Counted from the first letter of the stretch, positions 37,701 through 46,151 are shown. The stretch is DNA of 64,000 bases from Azospirillum brasilense (GCF_007827815.1 NZ_VITH01000001.1:124001-188000), one strand, 5' to 3'. Program-made: numbers and translations. The notes: generated by a model from the letters alone, not told the origin.

Positions 37701-37715
37701 GGAGGCGAAGCCTCC
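37701..37715 (-). other. Hairpin between pdhA and pdhB
   Basis: In the 78-base gap, GGAGGC-TTC-GCCTCC is a perfect 6-bp stem with a three-base loop. No T-run follows. It may be a processing or stability element that allows different amounts of the two E1 subunits. Confidence 0.4.
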
Positions 37716-37748
37716 GGCCCTCGGCGCCGCTCCTGCTTATCGTTGTCG

Positions 37749-38765
37749 TCAGGCTTCGACCAGGACGTCCGTCCACAGCTCCGCCGGATCGGGCTCGGGG
37801 CTCTGCTGCGCGAATTCGGCAGCCTCGGTCACCACGGCCTTGACCTCGCGGTCGATTTCCTTGAGCTGGTCCTCGGTCACGTAAGCGCCTTCCAGCAGGA
37901 CGCGCTTCAGGTTGTCGATCGGATCGGACTCGCTCCGCATCTTCTCGACCTCCTCCTTGGTCCGGTACTTGGCCGGGTCGGACATCGAGTGGCCGCGGTA
38001 GCGGTAGGTCTTCATCTCGAGGATGACCGGGCCGTTGCCGGCGCGGATGTATTCCACCCACTTGTCGGCGGCCTCGCGGACCTCGAGGACGTCCATGCCG
38101 TTGACCTGATGGCCGGGAATGCCGTAGGCCGCGCCGCGCTGGTGCAGCTCGCCCGCCGAGGCGCGCTCCTGCGAGGTGCCCATGGCGTACTTGTTGTTCT
38201 CGATCACGTAGAGCACCGGCAGCTTCCACAGAGCCGCCATGTTGAAGCTCTCGTAAACCTGACCCTGGTTGATGGCGCCGTCGCCGCAATAGACCGCGGA
38301 CAGGCCGTCATCCTTGTTGTACTTGTGCGAGAAGGCGAGACCGGTGCCCAGCGGAACCTGCGCGCCGACGATGCCGTGGCCGCCGTAGAAGTTCTTCTCG
38401 CGGCTGAACATGTGCATCGAGCCGCCCTTGCCCTTGGAGTAGCCTCCACGGCGACCGGTCAGCTCGGCCATCACGCCCTTGGGGTCCATGCCGCAGGCCA
38501 GCATGTGGCCATGGTCACGGTAGCTGGTGATGACGTCGTCGTTGTCCTTCAGCGCGGCCTGGATGCCGACCACAACGGCCTCCTGGCCGATGTAGAGGTG
38601 GCAGAAACCGCCGATGAGGCCCATGCCGTAGAGCTGGCCCGCCTTCTCCTCGAAGCGGCGGATCAGAAGCATCTCGCGATAGTACTTGATCAGGTCCTCG
38701 GTCGAAGCGGCCTGCTTCGAAGCGGAGTCAGTCTGCGCCTTCGGACGGCGTCGTGACGCGGCCAT
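37749..38765 (-). CDS. pdhA: Pyruvate dehydrogenase E1 alpha
   Basis: Alpha subunit of the E1 decarboxylase, 338 residues. It carries the thiamine-diphosphate motif starting GDGAINQGQVYESFN and ending VIENN, the substrate region GFCHLYIGQEAVVVG, and the conserved loops HGIVGAQVPLGTGLAFSHK and YRYRGHSMSDPAKYRT. ATG 38765 is directly preceded by GGGGAGGAAAC, an exceptionally strong ribosome-binding site; the upstream extension is not used. That sequence is complementary over ten bases to the CU-rich part of the candidate sRNA at 4692-4701. First gene of pdhA-pdhB-pdhC-lpd. Confidence 0.97.
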   Translation of the reverse strand: MAASRRRPKAQTDSASKQAASTEDLIKYYREMLLIRRFEEKAGQLYGMGLIGGFCHLYIGQEAVVVGIQAALKDNDDVITSYRDHGHMLACGMDPKGVMAELTGRRGGYSKGKGGSMHMFSREKNFYGGHGIVGAQVPLGTGLAFSHKYNKDDGLSAVYCGDGAINQGQVYESFNMAALWKLPVLYVIENNKYAMGTSQERASAGELHQRGAAYGIPGHQVNGMDVLEVREAADKWVEYIRAGNGPVILEMKTYRYRGHSMSDPAKYRTKEEVEKMRSESDPIDNLKRVLLEGAYVTEDQLKEIDREVKAVVTEAAEFAQQSPEPDPAELWTDVLVEA

Positions 38766-38944
38766 GTTTCCTCCCCAGGGTTTATGCAGCGACGGCAAGC
38801 GAACAGCCAGGGCTGCAGCACGTTGCGAGGGTACATCCCACTTATGAGGGTGCATCCCCCTCGCACCGGAAGCGGATGCGGGGCGCACAGTACACGACAA
38901 GCGCACGAGACGCAAATATCTGTTTTTAAACGCGAAATTCGGCG

Positions 38945-38963
38945 TTAACCGGCTTTCGGTTAA
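38945..38963. promoter_or_regulatory. TTAACCG-N5-CGGTTAA inverted repeat before pdhA
   Basis: A perfect 7-bp inverted repeat with a five-base spacer in the 212-base gap between ftsB and pdhA, 180 bases upstream of the pdhA start and about 15 bases after the ftsB stop. It may be an operator for the pdh operon or an ftsB terminator stem; it lacks a T-run. Confidence 0.4.
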
Positions 38964-38977
38964 TTCACTGATATGAC

Positions 38978-39349
38978 CTACTTCTCAGCGCTAGCATCAC
39001 CTTCGGCCTGGGCCGGGGGGAGTGCGATTATGACGTCGCGGGGGCCTGAAAGGTTCAACATCGTGCGCGCACGCTCGTCCAGCATGTCGCGGTCCAGGTG
39101 GTCGCTGCGCATCAGTTGCGCGCGGCGGTCCATTCGCTCGCGCTCGGCCTTCACCTGATCCAGGACGGATTCCGCCGTGGCGATCTCCGCCTTCAGATGG
39201 TTCATGGCGAGCAGCCCGCGGTCCCCCTGGACGGCGTAATAGACGAAGTAGGCGACGACGCAGGAGCCGATGGCCGGCCCGATGGCCTGGCGAAGGGCGC
39301 TTTTGGCGGCGCGTTTCAGCGAGTCGGTGAGGTTCTGGAGCATGGTCAT
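38978..39349 (-). CDS. ftsB: FtsB/DivIC-type septum formation initiator
   Basis: Small bitopic division protein, 123 residues: short cytoplasmic N-terminus, one membrane helix (about 24-42, GPAIGSCVVAYFVYYAVQG), then a periplasmic coiled coil (LKAEIATAESVLDQVKAERERM) and the family motif with ARTMLNLSGPRDVII. It partners FtsL and FtsQ in the divisome. ATG 39349; the ATG two codons later (39343) is equally possible. No Shine-Dalgarno sequence is visible; instead a 17-bp inverted repeat lies five bases upstream. Position before pdhA is conserved in alphaproteobacteria. Confidence 0.9.
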   Translation of the reverse strand: MTMLQNLTDSLKRAAKSALRQAIGPAIGSCVVAYFVYYAVQGDRGLLAMNHLKAEIATAESVLDQVKAERERMDRRAQLMRSDHLDRDMLDERARTMLNLSGPRDVIIALPPAQAEGDASAEK

Positions 39350-39353
39350 GGCG

Positions 39354-39370
39354 GTATGATGGAATCATAC
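39354..39370. promoter_or_regulatory. Inverted repeat abutting the ftsB start
   Basis: GTATGAT-GGA-ATCATAC is a perfect 7-bp inverted repeat with a three-base spacer, ending four bases before the ftsB ATG where a ribosome-binding site would be expected. It could be an operator or an mRNA hairpin controlling initiation. Confidence 0.45.
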
Positions 39371-39513
39371 GCGATTCCTTCGGTCAAACGGAAAAGAAGC
39401 AACCCGAAAGAATTCACCGCTCCATGCTCTTTGCACCGCCGAGTAATAGGCGGCTTACACCCTCAAAAGAGAGAGGCACAGTGCGCAACCTTCGAAAGAA
39501 GGCGGGGGGCGCT

Positions 39514-39930
39514 TCACTCCGGCGGGACCTCGCGCGGGCGGCGGTCCTCGCCGATGGCGACGTAGGTGAAGACGCCCTCGGTCACCTTGATCGCCTCTCC
39601 CGCGCTGCGCTGGCGGCGCACCCAGGTTTCGACCCGGACGCGGATGGAGGTTCGGCCGACCTTGGTGACATGGGCGAAGCAGCTCACCTCGTCGCCGACA
39701 TAGACCGGCTTGTGGAAGGTCATCGCCTCGATCCCCACCGTCGCCACGCGCCCGCCCGCCCGGCGCAGGGCGGCGACACCGCCGGCCAGATCCATCTGGG
39801 ACAGCAGCCAGCCGCCGAAGATGTCGCCGTTGGGGTTGGTGTCCGCCGGCATGGCGATGGTGCGCAGCGCCGGGCCGCCCTCCATGTCGGGGTGAGTTGG
39901 GGTCTGGTCGGTGGGGGTGCCGTCGCTCAT
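39514..39930 (-). CDS. YciA-type acyl-CoA thioesterase
   Basis: Hot-dog fold acyl-CoA thioesterase, 138 residues from ATG 39930, which has GGGCGGAG upstream. The family signature ADTNPNGDIFGGWLLSQMDLAGGVAA (about 29-54) contains the catalytic Asn/Asp region. EAMTFHKPVYVGDEVSCFAHV and VRVETWVRRQRSAGEAIKVTEGVFTYVAI follow. It probably hydrolyses short to medium acyl-CoAs. The gene is divergent from parE; the gap of about 120 bases carries both promoters. Confidence 0.9.
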   Translation of the reverse strand: MSDGTPTDQTPTHPDMEGGPALRTIAMPADTNPNGDIFGGWLLSQMDLAGGVAALRRAGGRVATVGIEAMTFHKPVYVGDEVSCFAHVTKVGRTSIRVRVETWVRRQRSAGEAIKVTEGVFTYVAIGEDRRPREVPPE

Positions 39931-40016
39931 CGTGTCTCCGCCCTCGTTCGTTCTGCGGTCGAAAAAGCGCATCACAAAATATGGTGCGGGGAGTATATAG
40001 GAGCCACCGCATGCGC

Positions 40017-40045
40017 TTGCGCAGCCCTGACGAAATTCCTATAAC
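40017..40045 (+). promoter_or_regulatory. parE promoter placing the transcript start at the ATG
   Basis: TTGCGC (40017-40022), 17 bases, TATAAC (40040-40045). With a start of transcription about seven bases after the -10 box, the mRNA would begin at or next to the parE ATG at 40053, and no ribosome-binding site is present, so a leaderless mRNA is possible. Confidence 0.5.
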
Positions 40046-40052
40046 TGGGGCC

Positions 40053-42041
40053 ATGAGCGATCTTTTCGAGAACACGGCGCGCAAGGCCGAGACCTACTCC
40101 GCCCAGGACATCGAGGTTCTGGAGGGGCTTGAGCCCGTCCGCCGGCGCCCCGGCATGTACATCGGCGGCACCGACGACCGGGCGTTGCACCATCTGGTGG
40201 CCGAGGTTCTGGACAACGCCATGGACGAGGCGGTGGCCGGTCACGCCAGCCGCATCGACCTGGAGCTGACCGCCGACGGCACGGTGGTGGTGCGCGACAA
40301 CGGGCGCGGCATCCCGATCGACGACCACCCCAAGTATCCGGGCAAGTCGGCGCTCGAGGTCATCCTCACCACCCTGCATTCGGGCGGCAAGTTCTCCAAC
40401 AAGGTCTACCAGACCTCCGGCGGCCTGCACGGCGTCGGCCTGTCGGTGGTCAACGCCCTGTCCGACCGGCTGACGGTCGAGGTGGCGCGCGACCGCCAGC
40501 TCCATGTGCAGCACTACAGCCGCGGCCTGCCCCAGGGGCCGCTGACCCGCCAGGGCGCGGCCAATCGCCGCGGCACGACCATCCGCTTCCACGCCGATCC
40601 GGAGATCTTCGGCGAGGCCGCCCATTTCGAGCCGCACCGGCTGTACCGGCTGGCCCGCTCCAAGGCCTACCTGTACCGGGGCGTCGAGATCCGCTGGAGC
40701 TGCGACCCGGCGCTGCTGTCGCCGGACAGCACCACCCCGGCGCAGGAGACGCTGCATTTCCCCGGCGGCCTGCTCGACTACCTGAACGCCGCCCTAAAGG
40801 AACGCCGGACGCTGACCCGCCTGCCCTTCTCCGGCGCGCTGGACTTCCCGAACCAGCAGGGCCGCGTCGAATGGGCCATCGCCTGGCCGGAGGATGACGA
40901 GGGCTTTTCCCACACCTACTGCAACACGGTGCCCACCCCGCAGGGCGGCACGCACGAGGCCGGCCTGCGCGCCGCGCTGACCCGCGGCCTGAAGGGCTAC
41001 GGCGAGCTGACCAGCAACAAGCGCGCCGCCCAGGTCACCGCGGACGACGTGGTGGGCGACGCCTGCATCCTGCTGTCGGTCTTCATCCGCGAGCCGCATT
41101 TCCAGGGCCAGACCAAGGAGAAGCTGGTGACGGCGGAAGCCCACCGGCTGGTCGAGGCGGCGATCAAGGATCACTTCGACCACTGGCTGTCCGGCGACCC
41201 GTCCTCCTCCAAGGCCCTTCTGGAGCGGCTGATCGAGAAGGCGGAGGAGCGGGCCAAGCGCAAGCAGTCCAAGGAGTTGGGACGGAAGTCCGCGACCCGG
41301 CGCCTGCGCCTGCCCGGCAAGCTGGCCGACTGTTCGCGCAATTCGCCGGAGGGCACCGAGATCTTCCTGGTCGAGGGTGATTCGGCGGGCGGGTCGGCCA
41401 AGCAGGCGCGCAACCGCGAGACCCAGGCCATCCTGCCGCTGCGCGGCAAGATCCTGAACGTCGCCTCGGCCTCCTCCGACAAGATGAAGGCGAACCAGGA
41501 GCTGAACGACCTCACCCAGGCGCTCGGCTGCGGGGTGGGCAAGGACTTCTCCAGCGACAAGCTGCGCTACGAGCGGGTCATCATCATGACCGACGCCGAC
41601 GTGGACGGCGCGCACATCGCCTCGCTGCTGATGACCTTCTTCTACCGGGAGATGGGCGGGCTGATCCAGAACGGGCACCTGTATCTGGCCCTTCCGCCGC
41701 TCTACCGCATCAGCCACGGCGCCAAGTCGGTCTACGCCCGCGACGACGCGCACAAGGACCAGCTCATGAACAAGACGTTCAAGGGTAAGAAGGTGGAGAT
41801 CAGCCGGTTCAAGGGCCTGGGCGAGATGATGCCGGCCCAGCTCCGCGAGACGACCATGGACCCGGCCAAGCGCACGCTGCTGCGCGTCGTCGTGCCCAAC
41901 AGCGCCGACCCCGAGCAGGCGGAGGACGTCAAGGCAACCAAGACCCGCGTGGAGGAGCTGATGGGCCGCCGTCCGGAGCTGCGCTTCCAGTTCATCCAGG
42001 AGAACGCGAAGTTCGTCCGGGTCGACGACATCGACGTGTGA
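40053..42041 (+). CDS. parE: Topoisomerase IV subunit B (ParE)
   Basis: ATPase subunit of topoisomerase IV, which decatenates daughter chromosomes, 662 residues. GHKL ATPase motifs: EVLDNAMDEAVAGHA, VVRDNGRGIPID and TSGGLHGVGLSVVNALS. The TOPRIM domain has EGDSAGGSAKQARNRETQAI, PLRGKILN and DADVDGAHIASLL. The order of motifs and the short insertions favour ParE over GyrB, whose usual length is near 800. ATG 40053 is the family start; the longer upstream frame overlaps the divergent thioesterase. The parC partner is not in the window. Confidence 0.94.
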   Translation: MSDLFENTARKAETYSAQDIEVLEGLEPVRRRPGMYIGGTDDRALHHLVAEVLDNAMDEAVAGHASRIDLELTADGTVVVRDNGRGIPIDDHPKYPGKSALEVILTTLHSGGKFSNKVYQTSGGLHGVGLSVVNALSDRLTVEVARDRQLHVQHYSRGLPQGPLTRQGAANRRGTTIRFHADPEIFGEAAHFEPHRLYRLARSKAYLYRGVEIRWSCDPALLSPDSTTPAQETLHFPGGLLDYLNAALKERRTLTRLPFSGALDFPNQQGRVEWAIAWPEDDEGFSHTYCNTVPTPQGGTHEAGLRAALTRGLKGYGELTSNKRAAQVTADDVVGDACILLSVFIREPHFQGQTKEKLVTAEAHRLVEAAIKDHFDHWLSGDPSSSKALLERLIEKAEERAKRKQSKELGRKSATRRLRLPGKLADCSRNSPEGTEIFLVEGDSAGGSAKQARNRETQAILPLRGKILNVASASSDKMKANQELNDLTQALGCGVGKDFSSDKLRYERVIIMTDADVDGAHIASLLMTFFYREMGGLIQNGHLYLALPPLYRISHGAKSVYARDDAHKDQLMNKTFKGKKVEISRFKGLGEMMPAQLRETTMDPAKRTLLRVVVPNSADPEQAEDVKATKTRVEELMGRRPELRFQFIQENAKFVRVDDIDV

Positions 42042-42165
42042 TGCTGAACGCCGCCTGGATGCGCGGTCGGCTGAGCGGCGACTCTTCCGGAGGCGCGGGC
42101 TTGCCGGTGCTGCGGCGACGTCCCATGATTGGTCGCCCCACGTCCACTCAGCAGCCAGGCGAGCC

Positions 42166-42723
42166 ATGACCTTCCTGCCCCGTGCCAGCCTTCTCGCCCT
42201 TTGTGCGATGGCGGCGGCCTGCACCAACGAACGCGTGGTGGCCGACCTGCCCGTCCCCGCCTACACGCTGAGCGAGGTGTCCTACGCGGCCTCCGACCGC
42301 GATCTGCGCGTGGTGATCCTCGGCAACCCCTTCGGCATGGACCCGCAGACCTTCGGGCCGCTGGTGACCGCCAACATGCAGAACCGCATTTCCGGCGTGC
42401 GCACCAATTTCACCACCACGCCGAACCAGACGGCGCGGCCCGATTACCGGGTCGTCCTGGCCTTCAACCCGGCCGAGACGACGCTGAACTCGTACCTGTG
42501 CAGCGGCCAGCCCTTGCGCACCAGCCCGCCCGGCGGCCCCATCGTGGTCCAGGGGGCCTTCTGCCGGGGCGGCGGAACGCTGTCCTCGGCCACCGGCTGG
42601 CTCGACCGTCCACAGGGACCGAACGATCCGGATTTCCGGTCGCTCATCAGCGACATGACCTTCGCGCTTTTTCCGGCCCGCCGCGCCGACCTGGACGGCT
42701 GCGGCGGGGGTCCTGACTGCTGA
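42166..42723 (+). CDS. Putative lipoprotein, 185 residues
   Basis: The N-terminus MTFLPRASLLALCAMAAACTNE is a lipoprotein signal with lipobox AAAC. The mature part starts acidic and contains a domain of roughly 150 residues (LRVVILGNPFGMDPQTFGPLV, YRVVLAFNPAETT) with an internal cysteine pair (LCSGQP, FCRGGG) and two C-terminal cysteines. I do not recognise a named family. Start at ATG 42166. It is convergent with the alpha/beta hydrolase, 15 bases apart. Confidence 0.75.
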   Translation: MTFLPRASLLALCAMAAACTNERVVADLPVPAYTLSEVSYAASDRDLRVVILGNPFGMDPQTFGPLVTANMQNRISGVRTNFTTTPNQTARPDYRVVLAFNPAETTLNSYLCSGQPLRTSPPGGPIVVQGAFCRGGGTLSSATGWLDRPQGPNDPDFRSLISDMTFALFPARRADLDGCGGGPDC

Positions 42724-42738
42724 TCCGCAAGCCCGCGT

Positions 42739-43443
42739 TCAGGCGTAGAGCAACCACTGCCGCAGCAGGGCGGTGACCGCCCGGGGCCGCTCCATGGCCG
42801 ACAGATGGCCGCAGTCCTCGATCAGGGCGAGGCGGGCGCCGGGGATGCCCTCGGCGATCTCCTCGTGCAGGGCGGGGGGCGTGATGGCGTCCTGCCGCCC
42901 GCACAGCACCAACGTCGGGCAGGCGATGCCCCCCAGGCCGGGCCGGCTGTCCGGACGGTTCATGATGGCGGTCTGCTGGCGCGCGTAGCCGTCCGGCCCG
43001 ACCCGCTGCGCCTGGGCCTGCACCGAGTCGACGAGAGCGGCTTCGCCCGTCCGGTCGGGATGGACGAGGCGCGGCATTCCGGCGGCCACCACCTGCCGCA
43101 GCCGCCCCTGCCCGACCAGCCGCACGGCGTCTTGCCGCGTCGCCGTCTGCTCCGGCGTGTCCGGGCGGGCGCTGGTGTCGAGCAAAGCGAGCTTCGCCAC
43201 CCGCTCCGGCGCCTGCCGCAGAATCTCGAAAGCGACGTATCCGCCCATCGACAGGCCGGCGAGGGCGAACCGCCCGGGCGCGCCCGCCAGCACGGCGGCA
43301 GCGAGGGCGCCCACGGAGTCATGACCGGTCAGATCGCCGACGGCCGGCGCCGCCACATCGGCGAGATGGTTGGTCTGGTGTTCCCACAGCGCCGCGTCCA
43401 GCGGCATGCCGGGCAGCAGGATCAGGGGAATCCGGTCGCTCAT
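42739..43443 (-). CDS. Alpha/beta-fold hydrolase
   Basis: Serine hydrolase of 234 residues. The nucleophile is in GLSMGGYVAF (about 63-72), the oxyanion region is LLPGMPLDAALWEHQ near the N-terminus, the acid probably in LCGRQDAITPP and the histidine in EDCGHLSAMERP. Substrate unknown; the pattern is that of esterases or C-C hydrolases. ATG 43443 is preceded by GGAAGGACAAGG, so the long upstream frame is rejected. It lies 20 bases after the isochorismatase-like gene and is probably cotranscribed with it. Confidence 0.85.
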   Translation of the reverse strand: MSDRIPLILLPGMPLDAALWEHQTNHLADVAAPAVGDLTGHDSVGALAAAVLAGAPGRFALAGLSMGGYVAFEILRQAPERVAKLALLDTSARPDTPEQTATRQDAVRLVGQGRLRQVVAAGMPRLVHPDRTGEAALVDSVQAQAQRVGPDGYARQQTAIMNRPDSRPGLGGIACPTLVLCGRQDAITPPALHEEIAEGIPGARLALIEDCGHLSAMERPRAVTALLRQWLLYA

Positions 43444-43463
43444 TCCTTGTCCTTCCCGAAAAG

Positions 43464-44006
43464 TCAGCGGATCAGGTCCAGCACCGCTTTGAAGGCGGGG
43501 ATGTCCGACCGCTCCATCCACTCGAACAGAACCATCTCCGTGCTGACGATGGTCGCCCCGGCGGCCCGCATGCGGGCGATGCCAAGCTCCGCGTTGAGGG
43601 GCGTGCGCGACGACACGGCGTCGGCCACCAGCACCACCTCGAACCCCAGATCGACCAGCGACAGCGCCGTCTGCATCACGCAGACATGGGCCTCCGACCC
43701 GCACAGAACGACCTGCCGGCGGCCGAGCCGATCCAGCCGCTCCAGGAAGGCCGGCTCGCGAGCGGCGGAGAAACTGATCTTCTCCACCACCCCGTCCGGC
43801 GGCAGCAGGGCGCGCAGCGACGCGGCGGTCGGGCCGAGGCCCTTGGGATACTGTTCGGTGGCGAAGGCGGGCACGCCGAGCAGCGCGGCGCCCTTCAACA
43901 GCGTCGCGGCGTTGCGCTCCACCCGCGCGGACTCGGCGATCGACGGCATCAGCTTTTCCTGGATATCGACCACCACCAGGACGGAGCGTTGGGAAGAAAG
44001 AAGCAT
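43464..44006 (-). CDS. Isochorismatase-family cysteine hydrolase
   Basis: Cysteine hydrolase of the isochorismatase/nicotinamidase superfamily, 180 residues. Catalytic triad candidates are Asp14 (VVVDIQEKLMP), the lysine of VEKISFSAA near 76, and the cysteine of SEAHVCVMQTALSL near 108. The length and motif spacing resemble the YcaC-like group rather than true isochorismatases, so the substrate is unknown. ATG 44006. Confidence 0.88.
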   Translation of the reverse strand: MLLSSQRSVLVVVDIQEKLMPSIAESARVERNAATLLKGAALLGVPAFATEQYPKGLGPTAASLRALLPPDGVVEKISFSAAREPAFLERLDRLGRRQVVLCGSEAHVCVMQTALSLVDLGFEVVLVADAVSSRTPLNAELGIARMRAAGATIVSTEMVLFEWMERSDIPAFKAVLDLIR

Positions 44007-44190
44007 CGCAGGACTGCCTTTTTTGATTGTCCGGTCCGGAGGGCGAAAATGGCCGCAGGAGCGTCCACAACCGCCGCAAGGGCCGGATTTCCGCGGTTTT
44101 TACGGCCTTTTCACAGCCTAGCCGAGCGGGCGCGACGCGCCAAGCGGCCCGTCCGGACACGCGCGATGCGCGATTCCATCACAAGGTCTA

Positions 44191-44218
44191 TTGACAGCGC
44201 CCTTTGACTTCATATTCT
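44191..44218 (+). promoter_or_regulatory. Sigma-70-like promoter of the helicase operon
   Basis: TTGACA (44191-44196), 16 bases, TATTCT (44213-44218). The predicted transcript starts near 44225, leaving a leader of about 60 bases before the ATG at 44284. A longer leader is common for cold-induced RNA helicase genes. Confidence 0.6.
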
Positions 44219-44283
44219 GCCGCACCATCTACTCGTCGGGCCGTACCGGCACGATTTTCGCACTCCAGACAGAAACAGGTTGG

Positions 44284-45864
44284 ATGCTCTTTTCGGAACT
44301 TGGGCTTGGACCTGACGTCCTGCGGGCAATCGAGGACAAAGGTTACACCCAGCCGACGCCAATTCAGGAACAGGCCATTCCCTGGGTCCTGCAAGGCCGC
44401 GACGTGCTCGGCTGCGCGCAAACCGGCACCGGGAAGACGGCCAGCTTCACCTTGCCGATGATCAGCATTCTGGCGTCGGGCCGGGCCCGGGCGCGCATGC
44501 CCCGGTCGCTCATCCTGGAGCCGACTCGCGAGCTGGCGGCGCAGGTCGCCGAAAGCTTCGAGACCTACGGCAAGCATCACAAGCTCAGCATGGCGCTCCT
44601 GATCGGCGGCGAGACCTTCACCGAGCAGGTGAAGCGGCTGGACCGCGGGGTGGACGTGCTGATCGCGACGCCGGGCCGTCTGATCGACCTGTTCGAGCGC
44701 GGCAACATCATGCTCAACGACATCAAGGTCTTCGTCATCGACGAGGCGGACCGGATGCTCGACATGGGCTTCATCCCGGACATCGAACGCATCGTCAGCA
44801 AGCTGCCGAAGCTGCGCCAGACGCTGTTCTTCTCCGCCACGATGCCGCCGGAAATCCGCCGTCTGGCCGACGCCTTCCTGTCGAACCCGAAGGAAGTGAC
44901 CGTCGCACCGCCGGCTTCGCCGTCGGAGACGGTGACCCAGGCCATGGTCCTGGTGCACGAGGAGGACAAGCGCAAGGCGCTGCGTCACCTGCTGCGCACC
45001 GAGGACGTGAAGAACGCCTTCATCTTCTGCAACCGCAAGCGCGACGTCGCCATCCTGCAGAAGTCGCTGGAGAGCCACGGCTTCAACGCCGGCGCGCTGC
45101 ACGGCGACATGGTGCAGTCGAAGCGGATGGAGACGCTGGACGCCTTCAAGAAGGGCGAGATCACGCTGCTCGTCTGTTCCGACGTGGCGGCGCGCGGCCT
45201 GGACGTGCAGGGGCTCAGCCACGTCTTCAACTTCGACGTGCCGATCAGCGCGGAGGACTACGTCCACCGCATCGGACGCACCGGCCGGGCCGGCCGCTCG
45301 GGTCGCGCCTTCACGCTGGCCAGCCCGCTGGACGGCAAGCAGGTTTCGGCCATCGGCCGCCTCATCAAGCGGGAGATTCCGTTGATCGCCATTGACGGGC
45401 TCGAGTCGGCCGAGTTCCTCAGCGAAGACGAGGCGCGCCGTGGCCGCAGCCGTGGCCGTGGCAAGGAGAAGGAGCGCGGCGACCGCGGCCCGTCCCGGGC
45501 CGAGCGCGCCGAGCGTCCCGACCGCGAGGAGCGGGCCCCCCGCGAGGAACGTCAGGCCCGCGAGGAGCGGCAACCGCGTGAGGAGCGGCCCAGCCGCGAC
45601 GAGCGCCCGGTGCGTGAGGAACGGGTGCGCGAGGAACGGCAGCCCCGTGAGGAGCGACAGCCGCGCGAATCGCTGGCCGCCGCCGAGAGCCGCCGCCAGG
45701 AGCCGCGCCGGGATCGTGACCGCGACCGCCGCCGCCGCCGCGACGAGGACGAGGACGACACACCCGTGATCGGCTTCGGCGACCATATGCCGGCCTTCAT
45801 GCTCCGCTCCGCGCGGCGCCCGGCGCCGGCCGAACCCGCCGAGCAATCCTCGCAGGAGGGCTGA
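44284..45864 (+). CDS. DEAD-box RNA helicase, RhlE-like
   Basis: ATP-dependent RNA helicase of 526 residues. Motifs: Q motif GYTQPTPIQEQAIP, I AQTGTGKT, II VIDEADRML, III SAT, V CSDVAARGLD and VI HRIGRTGRAG; this set and its spacing fit RhlE. After about residue 375 the tail is very rich in Arg and Glu, with repeats of the type REERQP, and is likely disordered and RNA-binding. The start is ATG 44284, because the upstream in-frame TTG lies inside the promoter. The stop is five bases before a small sensor-domain gene, probably one operon. Confidence 0.93.
   Translation: MLFSELGLGPDVLRAIEDKGYTQPTPIQEQAIPWVLQGRDVLGCAQTGTGKTASFTLPMISILASGRARARMPRSLILEPTRELAAQVAESFETYGKHHKLSMALLIGGETFTEQVKRLDRGVDVLIATPGRLIDLFERGNIMLNDIKVFVIDEADRMLDMGFIPDIERIVSKLPKLRQTLFFSATMPPEIRRLADAFLSNPKEVTVAPPASPSETVTQAMVLVHEEDKRKALRHLLRTEDVKNAFIFCNRKRDVAILQKSLESHGFNAGALHGDMVQSKRMETLDAFKKGEITLLVCSDVAARGLDVQGLSHVFNFDVPISAEDYVHRIGRTGRAGRSGRAFTLASPLDGKQVSAIGRLIKREIPLIAIDGLESAEFLSEDEARRGRSRGRGKEKERGDRGPSRAERAERPDREERAPREERQAREERQPREERPSRDERPVREERVREERQPREERQPRESLAAAESRRQEPRRDRDRDRRRRRDEDEDDTPVIGFGDHMPAFMLRSARRPAPAEPAEQSSQEG
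45535..45670 (+). repeat. Imperfect repeats encoding REER(Q/P)-type tail
   Basis: A run of diverged 18-21-base units in the helicase gene encodes variants of RxEER, such as REERQP, REERPS, RDERPV and REERVR. Such arrays expand and contract by recombination, so tail length may differ between strains. Confidence 0.7.
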
Positions 45865-45869
45865 CCGCC

Positions 45870-46112
45870 ATGCAGACCATCTTCGTCATGGTCAAGTGCG
45901 AGCTGGGCAAGGCTTATCAGGTGGCCGATCAGGCCGTTCAGGACATCGAGCAGGTGTCGGAGGTGCACTCCATCTCCGGCCAGTACGACCTGCTGATGAA
46001 GTGCTATCTGCCCCAGGATCTGGACATCGGCCGATTCGTGACCGAGAACATCCAGACCCTGACCGGGGTGCGCGACACCTTCACCCTCATCGCCTACAAG
46101 GCCTTCGCCTGA
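45870..46112 (+). CDS. Stand-alone Lrp/AsnC ligand-binding (RAM) domain protein
   Basis: 80-residue protein equal to the C-terminal RAM domain of Lrp/AsnC regulators, without any DNA-binding part. Features: FVMVKCELGKAYQVADQAVQD, the glycine-containing turn VHSISGQYDLLMKCYLP, and TLTGVRDTFTLIAYKAF. Such proteins oligomerise and may bind amino acids or modulate full-length Lrp proteins. It starts five bases after the helicase stop and is followed by a hairpin terminator. Confidence 0.88.
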   Translation: MQTIFVMVKCELGKAYQVADQAVQDIEQVSEVHSISGQYDLLMKCYLPQDLDIGRFVTENIQTLTGVRDTFTLIAYKAFA

Positions 46113-46151
46113 GGGGTGGGCGGCGGTCGCGCCGCCTCGGATAAGGCCGGA

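Noticed and set aside
38945..38963. TTAA-containing repeat before pdhA considered as a CtrA box
   Set aside because: CtrA sites need TTAA-N7-TTAA; here the TTAA elements are 11 bases apart. It is kept only as an unspecified inverted repeat.
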